A stretch of 34,447 bases of DNA from positions 1-34,447 of the forward strand of contig NZ_WTPX01000039.1 of NCBI RefSeq assembly GCF_013036045.1, read 5' to 3'. Under the pieces are notes generated by a model. It did not search any database and had not been told where the DNA came from. It saw only the letters and a program-made list of their open reading frames with translations. Below, piece after piece: positions 17,482 to 23,995 of this stretch; within the stretch, counting starts at the first letter, position 1, and every line of letters starts with the position of its first letter. Both the position numbers and the translations under genes were made by a program. Source of the stretch: Alienimonas chondri (GTDB lineage Bacteria; Planctomycetota; Planctomycetia; Planctomycetales; Planctomycetaceae).

Positions 17482-17868
17482 GTGGAAGCGCTTCTCATAA
17501 TCGTGCTGCTCGCCGCTGCGGGAGCGTGGCTCTATGGGGAGGCCGCGGGCCTGCGGTGGTTACGGATTCCGGCGGTGTTGACGCTGATCGCCGGGGCGGC
17601 GTGGACGGGCGGCATCGCGGGCTACTGGCACCAGTGGTTCACGTTGGGGCAGGAATACGCGGTGCGGTTGCAGCCGTTCCGTGAGGCGGCCGAGACCCGG
17701 CTGGAAGCCGGTGAGAGCGACCGAGTGCTTGCAGAGTTGCGATTTCTCGACGGCCGTCTGACGTATGAAAACCCCCTGACGTGGCGGTCGCTGGAGGAGA
17801 GCACGGCTCGCTTGAATGAACCCGCCGCCGAGACTCAGGGGGCTGACGCCCCCCGCTCGCCGGAATGA
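17482..17868 (+). CDS. Small membrane protein with repeat-derived C-terminus
   Basis: A 128-residue protein from a GTG at 17482. Two hydrophobic segments (about 2-18 and 28-46) are followed by a soluble helix-rich part with RLQPFREAAETRLEAGESD and WRSLEESTARLNEP. The last residues, QGADAPRSPE, are encoded by palindromic repeat copy B (17834-17861), and the stop codon lies just after it. The stop overlaps the ATG of the EpmA-type gene (ATGA at 17865). I recognise no family. Its original C-terminus may have been replaced by the repeat. Confidence 0.65.
   Translation: MEALLIIVLLAAAGAWLYGEAAGLRWLRIPAVLTLIAGAAWTGGIAGYWHQWFTLGQEYAVRLQPFREAAETRLEAGESDRVLAELRFLDGRLTYENPLTWRSLEESTARLNEPAAETQGADAPRSPE
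17834..17861 (-). repeat. 28-base palindromic repeat, copy B, within coding sequence
   Basis: This is the reverse complement of the copy C sequence. It encodes the C-terminal residues QGADAPRSP of the small membrane protein and ends 3 bases before the ATG of the EpmA-type gene. Confidence 0.85.
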
Positions 17869-18932
17869 ACGACTTCCGTCCCACCGCGACGCTCGAGGCG
17901 CTCCGCACGCGGGCGGCGCTGACGGCGCGGCTGCGGGGGTTCTTTGCGGAGCGCGACTATCTGGAAGTCGACACGCCGGTCCTCAGCGGGGACGTCGTCG
18001 TCGACGCCCACCTCGAACCGCTGCGCACCCGCGTGCATCCCGATCCGACCCATCGGGAACGATTCGAGCCGCGGTTCCTGCAAACCTCGCCGGAGTTCCA
18101 CCTCAAACGGCTCGTCGCGGCGGGGTACGGCAGCGTGTGGAACCTGTCGCGGGTCTTCCGCGACGGCGAGATCGGCGCCCGCCACAACCCGGAGTTCACC
18201 ATGGCCGAGTGGTACGGCGTGGGAGAAGGACGCGACGGGTGGCGCGATCAGGTCGCGGTGACGGAAGCCCTCATTCGAGAACTGGCGAGCGGGGGGCGTC
18301 AGCCCCCTGAGCATGTTGAAATGAGCGCCCGCCGTGACGCTCAGGGGGCTGACGCCCCCCGCTCGCCTTATTCTCTCCTCTCCTACGACGATGCCTTCGC
18401 CCGGTTCGCGGGGACGCCGGTGCTGGATCTCACCGCGGCGGATCTGCTGTCGCTCGCCCAGGATCGGGGCGTCACGCTGCCGGCCGGGGTCGAGCAGGAC
18501 CGCGACGGACTGCTGAACGTGCTGCTGGCGGAGCTTGTGGAACCGAATCTCGGAACCTCAGCGACCGAAGGACCGTGCTTCCTGTGCGACTACCCCGCGT
18601 CGCAGGCGGCGCTGGCGACGGTGCGCCGCGACCCCGGCCGTCCGCCGGTCGCGGAGCGGTTCGAGCTGTACGCGGACGGCGTCGAACTGTGCAACGGCTA
18701 TCAGGAACTGACCGACCCGGCCGAACTGCGCTCCCGGAATGCGGAGCAGAACCGACTGCGCGTCGCCCACGGTCTCGAACCGCTGCCGGAACAGAGCCGG
18801 TTGCTCGCGGCGATGGAGCACGGCCTGCCGCGGTGCAGCGGCGTCGCGTTGGGCTTCGATCGCCTCGTGATGTGGCTGACCGGAGCGACGGCGTTGCGGG
18901 ACGTGATCGCGTTTCCGCACAGCATCGCTTGA
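17865..18932 (+). CDS. epmA: EF-P lysine ligase EpmA (GenX/PoxA), with 28-codon repeat insert
   Basis: EpmA is a short class II lysyl-tRNA synthetase paralogue that attaches (R)-beta-lysine or lysine to elongation factor P. It lacks the N-terminal tRNA-binding domain of LysRS. Motif 2 is FRDGEIGARHNPEFTMAEWY (98-117) and motif 3 is SGVALGFDRLVMWL (325-338). ERFELYADGVELCNGYQELT (264-283) is family-typical. Residues 141-168 are an insert encoded exactly by the inverted repeat pair at 18284-18367. It falls between ALIREL and LLSYDDAF, a linker in E. coli EpmA. Without it the protein is 327 residues, close to the 325 of E. coli EpmA. Neither EpmB nor EF-P is in the window. It is translationally coupled to the small membrane protein upstream. 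Confidence 0.9.
   Translation: MNDFRPTATLEALRTRAALTARLRGFFAERDYLEVDTPVLSGDVVVDAHLEPLRTRVHPDPTHRERFEPRFLQTSPEFHLKRLVAAGYGSVWNLSRVFRDGEIGARHNPEFTMAEWYGVGEGRDGWRDQVAVTEALIRELASGGRQPPEHVEMSARRDAQGADAPRSPYSLLSYDDAFARFAGTPVLDLTAADLLSLAQDRGVTLPAGVEQDRDGLLNVLLAELVEPNLGTSATEGPCFLCDYPASQAALATVRRDPGRPPVAERFELYADGVELCNGYQELTDPAELRSRNAEQNRLRVAHGLEPLPEQSRLLAAMEHGLPRCSGVALGFDRLVMWLTGATALRDVIAFPHSIA
18284..18367. repeat. Inverted pair of 28-base palindromic repeats (copies C and D) inside epmA
   Basis: Copy C (18284-18311) and copy D (18340-18367) are perfect 28-base reverse complements, separated by a 28-base spacer. The whole element is 84 bases, so it adds exactly 28 codons with no stop. Each arm holds its own hairpin GGGGGC-GTCA-GCCCCC. 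This is the layout of a REPIN (REP doublet). Confidence 0.9.
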
Positions 18933-18941
18933 AGATCCGCC

Positions 18942-19066
18942 GAGCCCCGACCGTTAGGGAGGGGCCGCTCTCAATCGCACGATCGAGATCGCCCGCCGAG
19001 GAGCTGTTCGGCGCTCGAATCCAGCCCAAACCGGCGAGAGGGGCCCCTTCCTGACGGTCGGGGCTC
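18942..19066. repeat. Inverted pair of GAGCCCCGACCG repeats
   Basis: Left arm 18942-18966 begins GAGCCCCGACCGTTAGGG. The right arm 19042-19066 is its reverse complement with two mismatches in 25 bases. The pair spans nearly the whole gap between the convergent epmA and OmpA-family genes. It fits another REPIN-like family and could also end both transcripts. Confidence 0.75.
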
Positions 19067-19078
19067 AGAACGCCAAAC

Positions 19079-20044
19079 TCACAGCCGCGTCGGGAACATC
19101 GCCCCCGCGACCTTCACCTCGGGGGCAAGGACGTAGATCTCGACGCGGCGGTTCATCGCGCGGTTCATATCGTCGCGGTTGCGGACGACCGGCTGGTACT
19201 TGCTGTACCCCGCGACGCCCATGCGATGCTCCGACAGACCGGCGGCGGAGAGCGTCGTGGCGACCTCGTTCGCCCGGTTCGTGGACAGGTGCCAGTTCGT
19301 CGGGTGCTTCTGCTTCGTGGCGGCCCCGGCGATCCGTTCGTCGTCCGTGTGGCCGACGATCAGGATGTTCAGCCCCTCGGCTTCGGGCGAGGACATGATC
19401 TCCGCGAACTCACGCAGCAGCGGGACCGCGTTCGGGTTCAATTCCGCTTTGCCGCTTTCGAACAGCACGTTCGGGCCGAACTTGCTGATGCCGGTCAGCG
19501 GGTCGAAATCAAAGTCGGGATAGCGGGCGGCGAGTTCCTCGAACCGTGCCGTCGCGGAGCCGGACAGCGGGCTGTCGCCGGAGCCGACGTCGCGTAGCAG
19601 GCCGATGTATTTGCCCTGCAACTCGCCGCGTTCGCCGGAGAGGTTTTCGAGTCGCCGGTTGGCGATATCCAGGCCCGCCTGCAGCTTCGCGGCCATGTGC
19701 TCGCTCTGCTGCGTCTGAGCGATGAGGGCGTCCCGCTCCTGCATGGCGGCGAGGCGGGCGGCGCGTTCCTGCTCGGCGAGCGCGGTCGCCGTTTCGTACT
19801 GGGCCGCGATCGAGTCACGCTCGGCCTGCGCGGTCAGCACTTCGTCGCGCAGTTGGCCGGCGGTCTGTCGACTTTCGACCAGCCGGTTCCGCGGAACCAC
19901 GTCGCACCCGACCGGGACCAGCGCCCCGATCAGCAGCGCACCCAGCCCCCACCGCACGCGGCGGGGCAGGCGCTGATCGGTGCCCGGCTCGCGATTCGCG
20001 CGGGGCGTCTGCGGAGCGGTTGCGGGAGTCGCGGTGGGCGTCAT
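19079..20044 (-). CDS. OmpA-family peptidoglycan-associated protein
   Basis: The 321-residue protein starts at the ATG at 20044 with a polar Pro/Thr leader, a basic patch (RLPRRVRWG), and a hydrophobic segment ending in GALVPVGC. That could be a membrane anchor or a lipoprotein signal, though Pro at position -3 is unusual for a lipobox. A coiled coil follows (about 57-145, rich in QLRDEVLTAQAERDSIAAQ). The C-terminal OmpA domain contains NILIVGHTDD, HLSTNRANEVATTL, GVAGYSKYQP and MNRAMNRRVEIYV, which carry the conserved Asp and Arg residues that bind peptidoglycan in the family. It probably tethers the envelope to the cell wall. It is preceded by a 32-bp perfect hairpin and then a beta-propeller gene on the same strand. 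Confidence 0.9.
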   Translation of the reverse strand: MTPTATPATAPQTPRANREPGTDQRLPRRVRWGLGALLIGALVPVGCDVVPRNRLVESRQTAGQLRDEVLTAQAERDSIAAQYETATALAEQERAARLAAMQERDALIAQTQQSEHMAAKLQAGLDIANRRLENLSGERGELQGKYIGLLRDVGSGDSPLSGSATARFEELAARYPDFDFDPLTGISKFGPNVLFESGKAELNPNAVPLLREFAEIMSSPEAEGLNILIVGHTDDERIAGAATKQKHPTNWHLSTNRANEVATTLSAAGLSEHRMGVAGYSKYQPVVRNRDDMNRAMNRRVEIYVLAPEVKVAGAMFPTRL

Positions 20045-20154
20045 GGCCGGGCTCTCGCCGAGAGTGAATGTCCGATCCCACGGGCGCGAACCTTCGGCCG
20101 CGGGGCAGTTCGGCGGTTTAGGACGAACGGACGCCGCCCGGCAAGAGCGGTTTG

Positions 20155-20230
20155 CCCCGCTTCGCCGTCGCCGCCAGGCGGCGCGCCCGCTCACAGAAGC
20201 GCGCCGCCTGGCGGCGACGGCGAAGCGGGG
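20155..20230. repeat. Perfect 32-bp inverted repeat
   Basis: Arms 20155-20186 and 20199-20230 are exact reverse complements around a 12-base loop. Each arm contains a smaller palindrome GCCGCCAGGCGGC. It lies between the beta-propeller gene and the OmpA-family gene, both on the minus strand. No T-tract follows, so it looks more like a REPIN-type repeat than a standard terminator, although it would still form a strong stem in RNA. Confidence 0.9.
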
Positions 20231-20268
20231 GACGGTTCGAGGAGACGCGCAGCGGGCGAGGCGTTTGC

Positions 20269-21177
20269 TTATCCCTCCGTGAAGAACTCCAGCCGCACGA
20301 CGCGGCCGGTCTCGAAGCCGACGGTCATCAGCTTGCCGGCGGCATCGAGGGCGAGGTCGGTGATCGCCGCGGGGGCCGGCGCCGCCCAGTCGACCTCGCC
20401 GGCGGCGGTCAGGCGGAACAGCTGTTGTTCTAACGTGGCGACCGCCAGCGGTCCCCAGCCGCGAAACGCCATCGCGACTTTCGCGGGGCTGTCGCCGGTG
20501 GACAGCGTGTCCTTCACCCGGCCGCTGCCGTCGAATCGCTGCACGCCGAGGTTGAACGCCGCCGCCGCCATCCGCGTCCCGTCGCCGGTGACCGCAAGGT
20601 CGCCGCAGTTCGCCCACGTCTTCACGTCCAACTGCTGCCGACCGCGGAGATCGTAGGACGCGATCAGTCCCCGATCCGCGGCTCCCACCAGCAAGGGACG
20701 GGTGGCGAGGAAGTGCAGGTGATCCAACGGCCGCAGCGCGGTGAACCGGGACAACCGCTTGCGACGGTTGGTGTAGACAGTCACGTCCCCGTTGGAGAGG
20801 GCGACCGCGACGTGCCGGCCGTGCGGATCGACCGCGAGCGCGGTGATCGACGCCGGCATCGGCAGTCGCCATTTCACCCGCAGGTCCGGCTCGACCCAGC
20901 CGAGGACGTCCGCCCCGAACGCCGCCGCCGCCGCGGTCCCGGAGTCCGCGAAGGCCAACGAAGACAGATCCTTCAATCCCCGTTGCAGATGTTCGACCCG
21001 CCCGGCCGCATCGAGCATCGACAGCCCGCCGCCCTGGTCGGCGACCAGCGTGCGGCCGCCCTCCCGGGCGACGCGGACGGCGATCAGCGGGGCGTCCGCG
21101 GAGAACCCCCACAACATCGCCGGCGGCATCCCCTGCCCCGCGGAGAGCCATCGAGAATCGGCAGAGGACTCGCTCAT
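20269..21177 (-). CDS. Beta-propeller (WD40-like) protein
   Basis: A 302-residue protein made of about seven similar strand-rich units of 35-45 residues. Units show the pattern hydrophobic-hydrophobic-A-x-D-x-x-G, for example SITALAVDPHGRHVAVALSN, CGDLAVTGDGTRMAAAAF and ITDLALDAAGKLMTVGFE. This is the look of WD40 or related beta-propellers. There is no signal peptide or membrane helix, so it is probably cytoplasmic. No catalytic motif is visible. Such proteins usually serve as binding platforms. The partner is unknown; the neighbouring OmpA gene offers no clear link. Confidence 0.7.
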   Translation of the reverse strand: MSESSADSRWLSAGQGMPPAMLWGFSADAPLIAVRVAREGGRTLVADQGGGLSMLDAAGRVEHLQRGLKDLSSLAFADSGTAAAAAFGADVLGWVEPDLRVKWRLPMPASITALAVDPHGRHVAVALSNGDVTVYTNRRKRLSRFTALRPLDHLHFLATRPLLVGAADRGLIASYDLRGRQQLDVKTWANCGDLAVTGDGTRMAAAAFNLGVQRFDGSGRVKDTLSTGDSPAKVAMAFRGWGPLAVATLEQQLFRLTAAGEVDWAAPAPAAITDLALDAAGKLMTVGFETGRVVRLEFFTEG

Positions 21178-21637
21178 CCCGCGAGACTAGCCGTCACCGC
21201 CGGGGAGCGCCGCCCGTGCCGCCGTGGCTCAAGAGAAACGACGAGGGAGGAAACCGACGGTCCTGTTCTAAGCGGGCGCCCGCCGGAGGCCGAAACCCCC
21301 GGCGGCGTTCCCGCTCCCGGTGAAAGCAAGGAAGGACCGCCCACGCCTCCCCCGCCGAGGTCCGATCGAACCGCGACGAAGCACGCCGGGCGAGACACCG
21401 CCCGGGTCAGATCAGTTCGCAGAGAACCTTCGCCGGAGCGGCGGCCGAAGACCTGCTCGAACGCCTTCAGAACGACTTCGTAGTCCGTGCCCGCCGTTGC
21501 CGGCGCGTGGTGCAACCGACAGGCGCGGGCGCCGGGGCGATTGGAGAGCAGCGCCGCCCGCTTGGCGGGAAGGTCGGTAGCGTCCGCAAGCGGCGGACGA
21601 GCACGGCGAGCAGCGGGTCGGCGGTCGGTTCAGACAT
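21178..21637 (-). pseudogene. Frameshifted ORF remnant downstream of reverse transcriptase
   Basis: Seven bases after the RT stop codon an ATG at 21637 opens a frame reading MSEPTADPLLAVLVRRL, which then degenerates and stops at 56 codons. Shifting the frame by one base near 21587 restores sensible coding: ADATDLPAKRAALLSNRPG, then RACRLHHAPATAG and TDYEVVLKAFEQVFGRR, before the frame becomes low-complexity and stops near the start of the beta-propeller gene. I read this as the remains of a gene that was coupled to the RT, broken by a frameshift and probably eroded at its 3' end. No family is recognised. It may instead be non-coding, or a sequencing error may have broken a real gene. The remainder of this stretch (about 21178-21430) shows nothing else. 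Confidence 0.35.
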
Positions 21638-21643
21638 GGCGAA

Positions 21644-22834
21644 TCAACCGACACCGCGGGGAACACCGGGTTCAGCACGTGGCCCGCGCGCCACCATCGT
21701 CAGCACGCCGGCCCATCCGGCGAGTTGCTCGTCCGTGTAAGTGGCGTGCATTCCGGTCCGCCGGCGGTGCAGCGCGGCACGGAGTTCGCGTCGCACCTTG
21801 CGGGGCAGGTTCAGGCGGTCGTTCACCACCAACCCGCAGATCATCTGCCGCTGGTGCTGACGCAGTATGCGGGTCTTGCGGGGGTTCAACCGGAAGCCGG
21901 CCCTTTTCACGACCCGGTCGATCTGCTGCAGGAGTTCGCGGACCGCCTGCGAGTCGTCCTCGGCGCTGCTGAAGGCGAGGTCGTCCGCGTAACGGGTGTA
22001 GCGGAACCCACGTCGGGCGGCGGACTTGGCGAGGGCGTAGTCCACGCCGTGCATCAGCAGATTGGAGAGCCGCGGACTCGTCGGCGCCCCCTGCGGCAAG
22101 CCCGGCTCGCCCCCCTCGCCCGCATGCGTCGTCAGGCGGGTGAGCAGCGCCGCAGCCTCCGCGTTCCAGCCGATGCGGCGGAAGTAGTAATCGACAGACT
22201 TCGCCGTGACCGAGGGGAAGAAGTCTTTCAGGTCGCAGGTGATCACGACCGCCCGGCCGACGTGCGGGGCGGCGTGATCGACGATCCCCTTCCCCTTCTC
22301 AAACCCGCAGGCTGCCGGGTCGGCGTGCAGTTTGGCCAGCACCTTGCGGAGCAGCGTGCGTTGCAGGTCCATCGTCGCCGGGTCGGGGATGTGCAGTCGC
22401 CGCACCCCGCCGGACCGCTTGGGGATCTCCGCCTCGCGGTACTTCGGTTCGTGGTTCTGCAGGAGATGAGTTGTCAGACCGCAGCGCCGGGCCAACTCTT
22501 CGATGTCCATCCCCTTCCCGCGAGCGGCGCGAATCCGGTGTTTCGCCCGGAACAGGGAGTACCGATCGACTCGTTTCAGTCTCTTGAAGAAGTACCACTG
22601 GGCGAGATTGATCCCGATCGCGAAAAGAATCGGCACCGTCAGCCACGGGGCAATCCGTTGCGCAAGCGGCGGACCGAACATCGCCGCAGTCAGGCCGAGC
22701 ACGAAGAGGATGCTGAAGCATCCGCACCCGGTCAGCAATAACGCGATCAGATCACGCCACGCGGAGTAAGGTCGAATCGGCGCCGGTTCGACCTCGTGGC
22801 GATCCATGCGGCCGTACGCGGCGCCGTCGTTCAT
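21644..22834 (-). CDS. Retron-like reverse transcriptase with two N-terminal membrane helices
   Basis: An RNA-directed DNA polymerase. From the ATG at 22834 it has 396 residues. Residues about 29-52 and 63-83 are hydrophobic and predicted to span the membrane. The RT core begins near 135 (AEIPKRSGGVRRLHIPD). Catalytic Asp201 is in CDLKDFFPSVT (200-210), the LPQGAPTSP loop is at 246-254, and the active-site YADD is at 282-285. The retron-specific sites are altered: NAxxH reads HAAPH (187-191) and VTG reads ICG (332-334, in ICGLVVNDRLNLPRK). Other possible starts are 22915 and 22807. There is no maturase or endonuclease domain, so it is not a group II intron protein. A structured stretch lies upstream and a broken ORF downstream. 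Retron-like RT is confident; a working retron is not shown. Confidence 0.85.
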   Translation of the reverse strand: MNDGAAYGRMDRHEVEPAPIRPYSAWRDLIALLLTGCGCFSILFVLGLTAAMFGPPLAQRIAPWLTVPILFAIGINLAQWYFFKRLKRVDRYSLFRAKHRIRAARGKGMDIEELARRCGLTTHLLQNHEPKYREAEIPKRSGGVRRLHIPDPATMDLQRTLLRKVLAKLHADPAACGFEKGKGIVDHAAPHVGRAVVITCDLKDFFPSVTAKSVDYYFRRIGWNAEAAALLTRLTTHAGEGGEPGLPQGAPTSPRLSNLLMHGVDYALAKSAARRGFRYTRYADDLAFSSAEDDSQAVRELLQQIDRVVKRAGFRLNPRKTRILRQHQRQMICGLVVNDRLNLPRKVRRELRAALHRRRTGMHATYTDEQLAGWAGVLTMVARGPRAEPGVPRGVG

Positions 22835-22928
22835 AACCGATGCGGCGGCGGACACGGATTCGAGCGGGCCGGGAGGCGGCGGGCGAGAGTCACAATGAAT
22901 GAGGCGGGCGATCATGCGACCGCCCGCC

Positions 22929-23053
22929 CCAGCGTCCCGCCAGCGGGATGTTCCGCGCCGGAACATCCCACTGCCCGAAGTTTGAAGCCAAACCTGTCGG
23001 CCCGGACGGCGAAACGCCGCCCCGCGCTCGGGCGAGCGCCACCGGGACGCCAG
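22929..23053 (-). ncRNA. Candidate structured RNA upstream of the RT (msr-msd-like)
   Basis: Read on the minus strand, complementary arms GCGTCCCG (23050-23043) and CGGGACGC (22939-22932), extendable to 11 bp with two G-U pairs, enclose about 100 bases. Between them are four hairpins: GCGCTC/GAGCGC (23039-23024), CGGCG/CGCCG with a TTT loop (23019-23007), GTTTG/CAAAC with a GCTT loop (22993-22980), and a 10-bp perfect stem GGGATGTTCC/GGAACATCCC (22969-22945). The order (outer arm, small hairpins, longest hairpin, outer arm, RT gene) resembles a retron msr-msd. The longest stem is short for an msd, and in DNA this rich in G and C some hairpins arise by chance. Confidence 0.35.
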
Positions 23054-23101
23054 CACGGTAGCCCGTGGTGCGGAACGCCGCGAGCGTCCTATCCTGCCGC
23101 C

Positions 23102-23857
23102 GTGTTCCCCCGCCCCGCCCCGCTCGCATTTCTCGCCCACACGCGGCCCGATCCGCGGGAGGATCTCGCGATGGACGAGGCGCTGCTGCGATCCCAGGCG
23201 GCCCGCGGCGGCCCCGGAATGCTGCGCATCTGGGAGCGGCCCGACCTCTGCGTCGTGCTGGGCCGGGCGAACCGGGTGGCTTTGAACGTGAACCGGCCGG
23301 CGTGCGAGGCCGCGGACGTGCCGATCCTGCGGCGAAACAGCGGCGGGGGGACCGTGCTGCTGGGACCGGGGGCGCTCTGTTGGTCGCTCGTGCTGCCCGT
23401 GGGTCCGCCGGACGGGTTATCGAACGACGTGGGCGGGGCGACGTCCGCGATCATGCAGCGGCTCGCCGCGGCGCTGCGGCCGCTCGTACCGGGCGTGGGC
23501 GTCGACGGAACCAGCGACCTCACGATTCCCGGACCCGACTGTGCACGGATCAAGGTCAGCGGGAACGCGCAGCGCTGGTTGAAGCGGGCGATGCTGCACC
23601 ACGGCACGCTGCTGTACGACTTCGATCTCGCCGCGATCCCCCGCTTTCTCACCCGGCCGGAGCGGCAGCCGGACTACCGTGCCGGCCGCGATCACGCCGC
23701 GTTCGTGACCAATCTGCGGATCACTCGATCGGGAGCCGTGGCCGCTCTCCGCGAAGCCTTCGGCGCGACGGCCCCGCCGCCGGAGCCGCCGTGGGCGACG
23801 ACAGACGCGCTGCTCGAAGAACGCTACGCCGACGAGGCGTGGCACCTCAGCCGGTAG
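23102..23857 (+). CDS. Lipoate--protein ligase A family protein
   Basis: A biotin/lipoate A/B ligase-fold enzyme of 251 residues that joins lipoate or a related acyl group to lysine on carrier domains. Visible: the start region HTRPDPREDLAMDEALL, RRNSGGGTVLLGPGALCWSL (77-96, the glycine-rich ligand loop), and KVSGNAQRWLKRAMLHHGTL (151-170), where the lysine is the family's catalytic residue. The small C-terminal domain of full LplA is absent, so it resembles short LplA/LipM-type proteins. A GTG at 23102 or the ATG at 23171 could start translation; GTG is preferred because the preceding residues fit the first strand. The frame runs further upstream through the candidate RNA region, but that extension is low-complexity. 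It is divergent from the RT gene. Confidence 0.87.
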   Translation: MFPRPAPLAFLAHTRPDPREDLAMDEALLRSQAARGGPGMLRIWERPDLCVVLGRANRVALNVNRPACEAADVPILRRNSGGGTVLLGPGALCWSLVLPVGPPDGLSNDVGGATSAIMQRLAAALRPLVPGVGVDGTSDLTIPGPDCARIKVSGNAQRWLKRAMLHHGTLLYDFDLAAIPRFLTRPERQPDYRAGRDHAAFVTNLRITRSGAVAALREAFGATAPPPEPPWATTDALLEERYADEAWHLSR

Positions 23858-23896
23858 TGATGGTGGGTCAGGCTTCTGCGCTCGCACAGAAGGCAG

Positions 23897-23985
23897 TGAG
23901 ACCAGAGCGCAAGCTCTGGCCGTCGAGCGAAGCGAGGCGTTCATTCGCAAAGCGACGCACAGCCGGAGCTTGCGCTCCGGTCTCA
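23897..23985. repeat. Inverted pair of GAGACC...GCAA...repeats
   Basis: Left arm 23897-23920 contains CCAGAGC-GCAA-GCTCTGG. Right arm 23962-23985 is its reverse complement with two differences, containing (read on the minus strand) CCGGAGC-GCAA-GCTCCGG. The two differences pair with each other in the stem. The pair fills the gap between convergent genes. Confidence 0.8.
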
Positions 23986-23995
23986 ACTCGAACCG

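Noticed and set aside
21644-22834. Group II intron maturase as identity of the RT
   Set aside because: It has no maturase (domain X) or endonuclease segment after the RT core and carries two membrane helices in front. The NAxxH/VTG-like positions point to the retron-like side.
22796-23101. Upstream extension of the lipoate ligase frame
   Set aside because: It overlaps the divergent RT start and the hairpin-rich stretch and has no resemblance to the ligase family.
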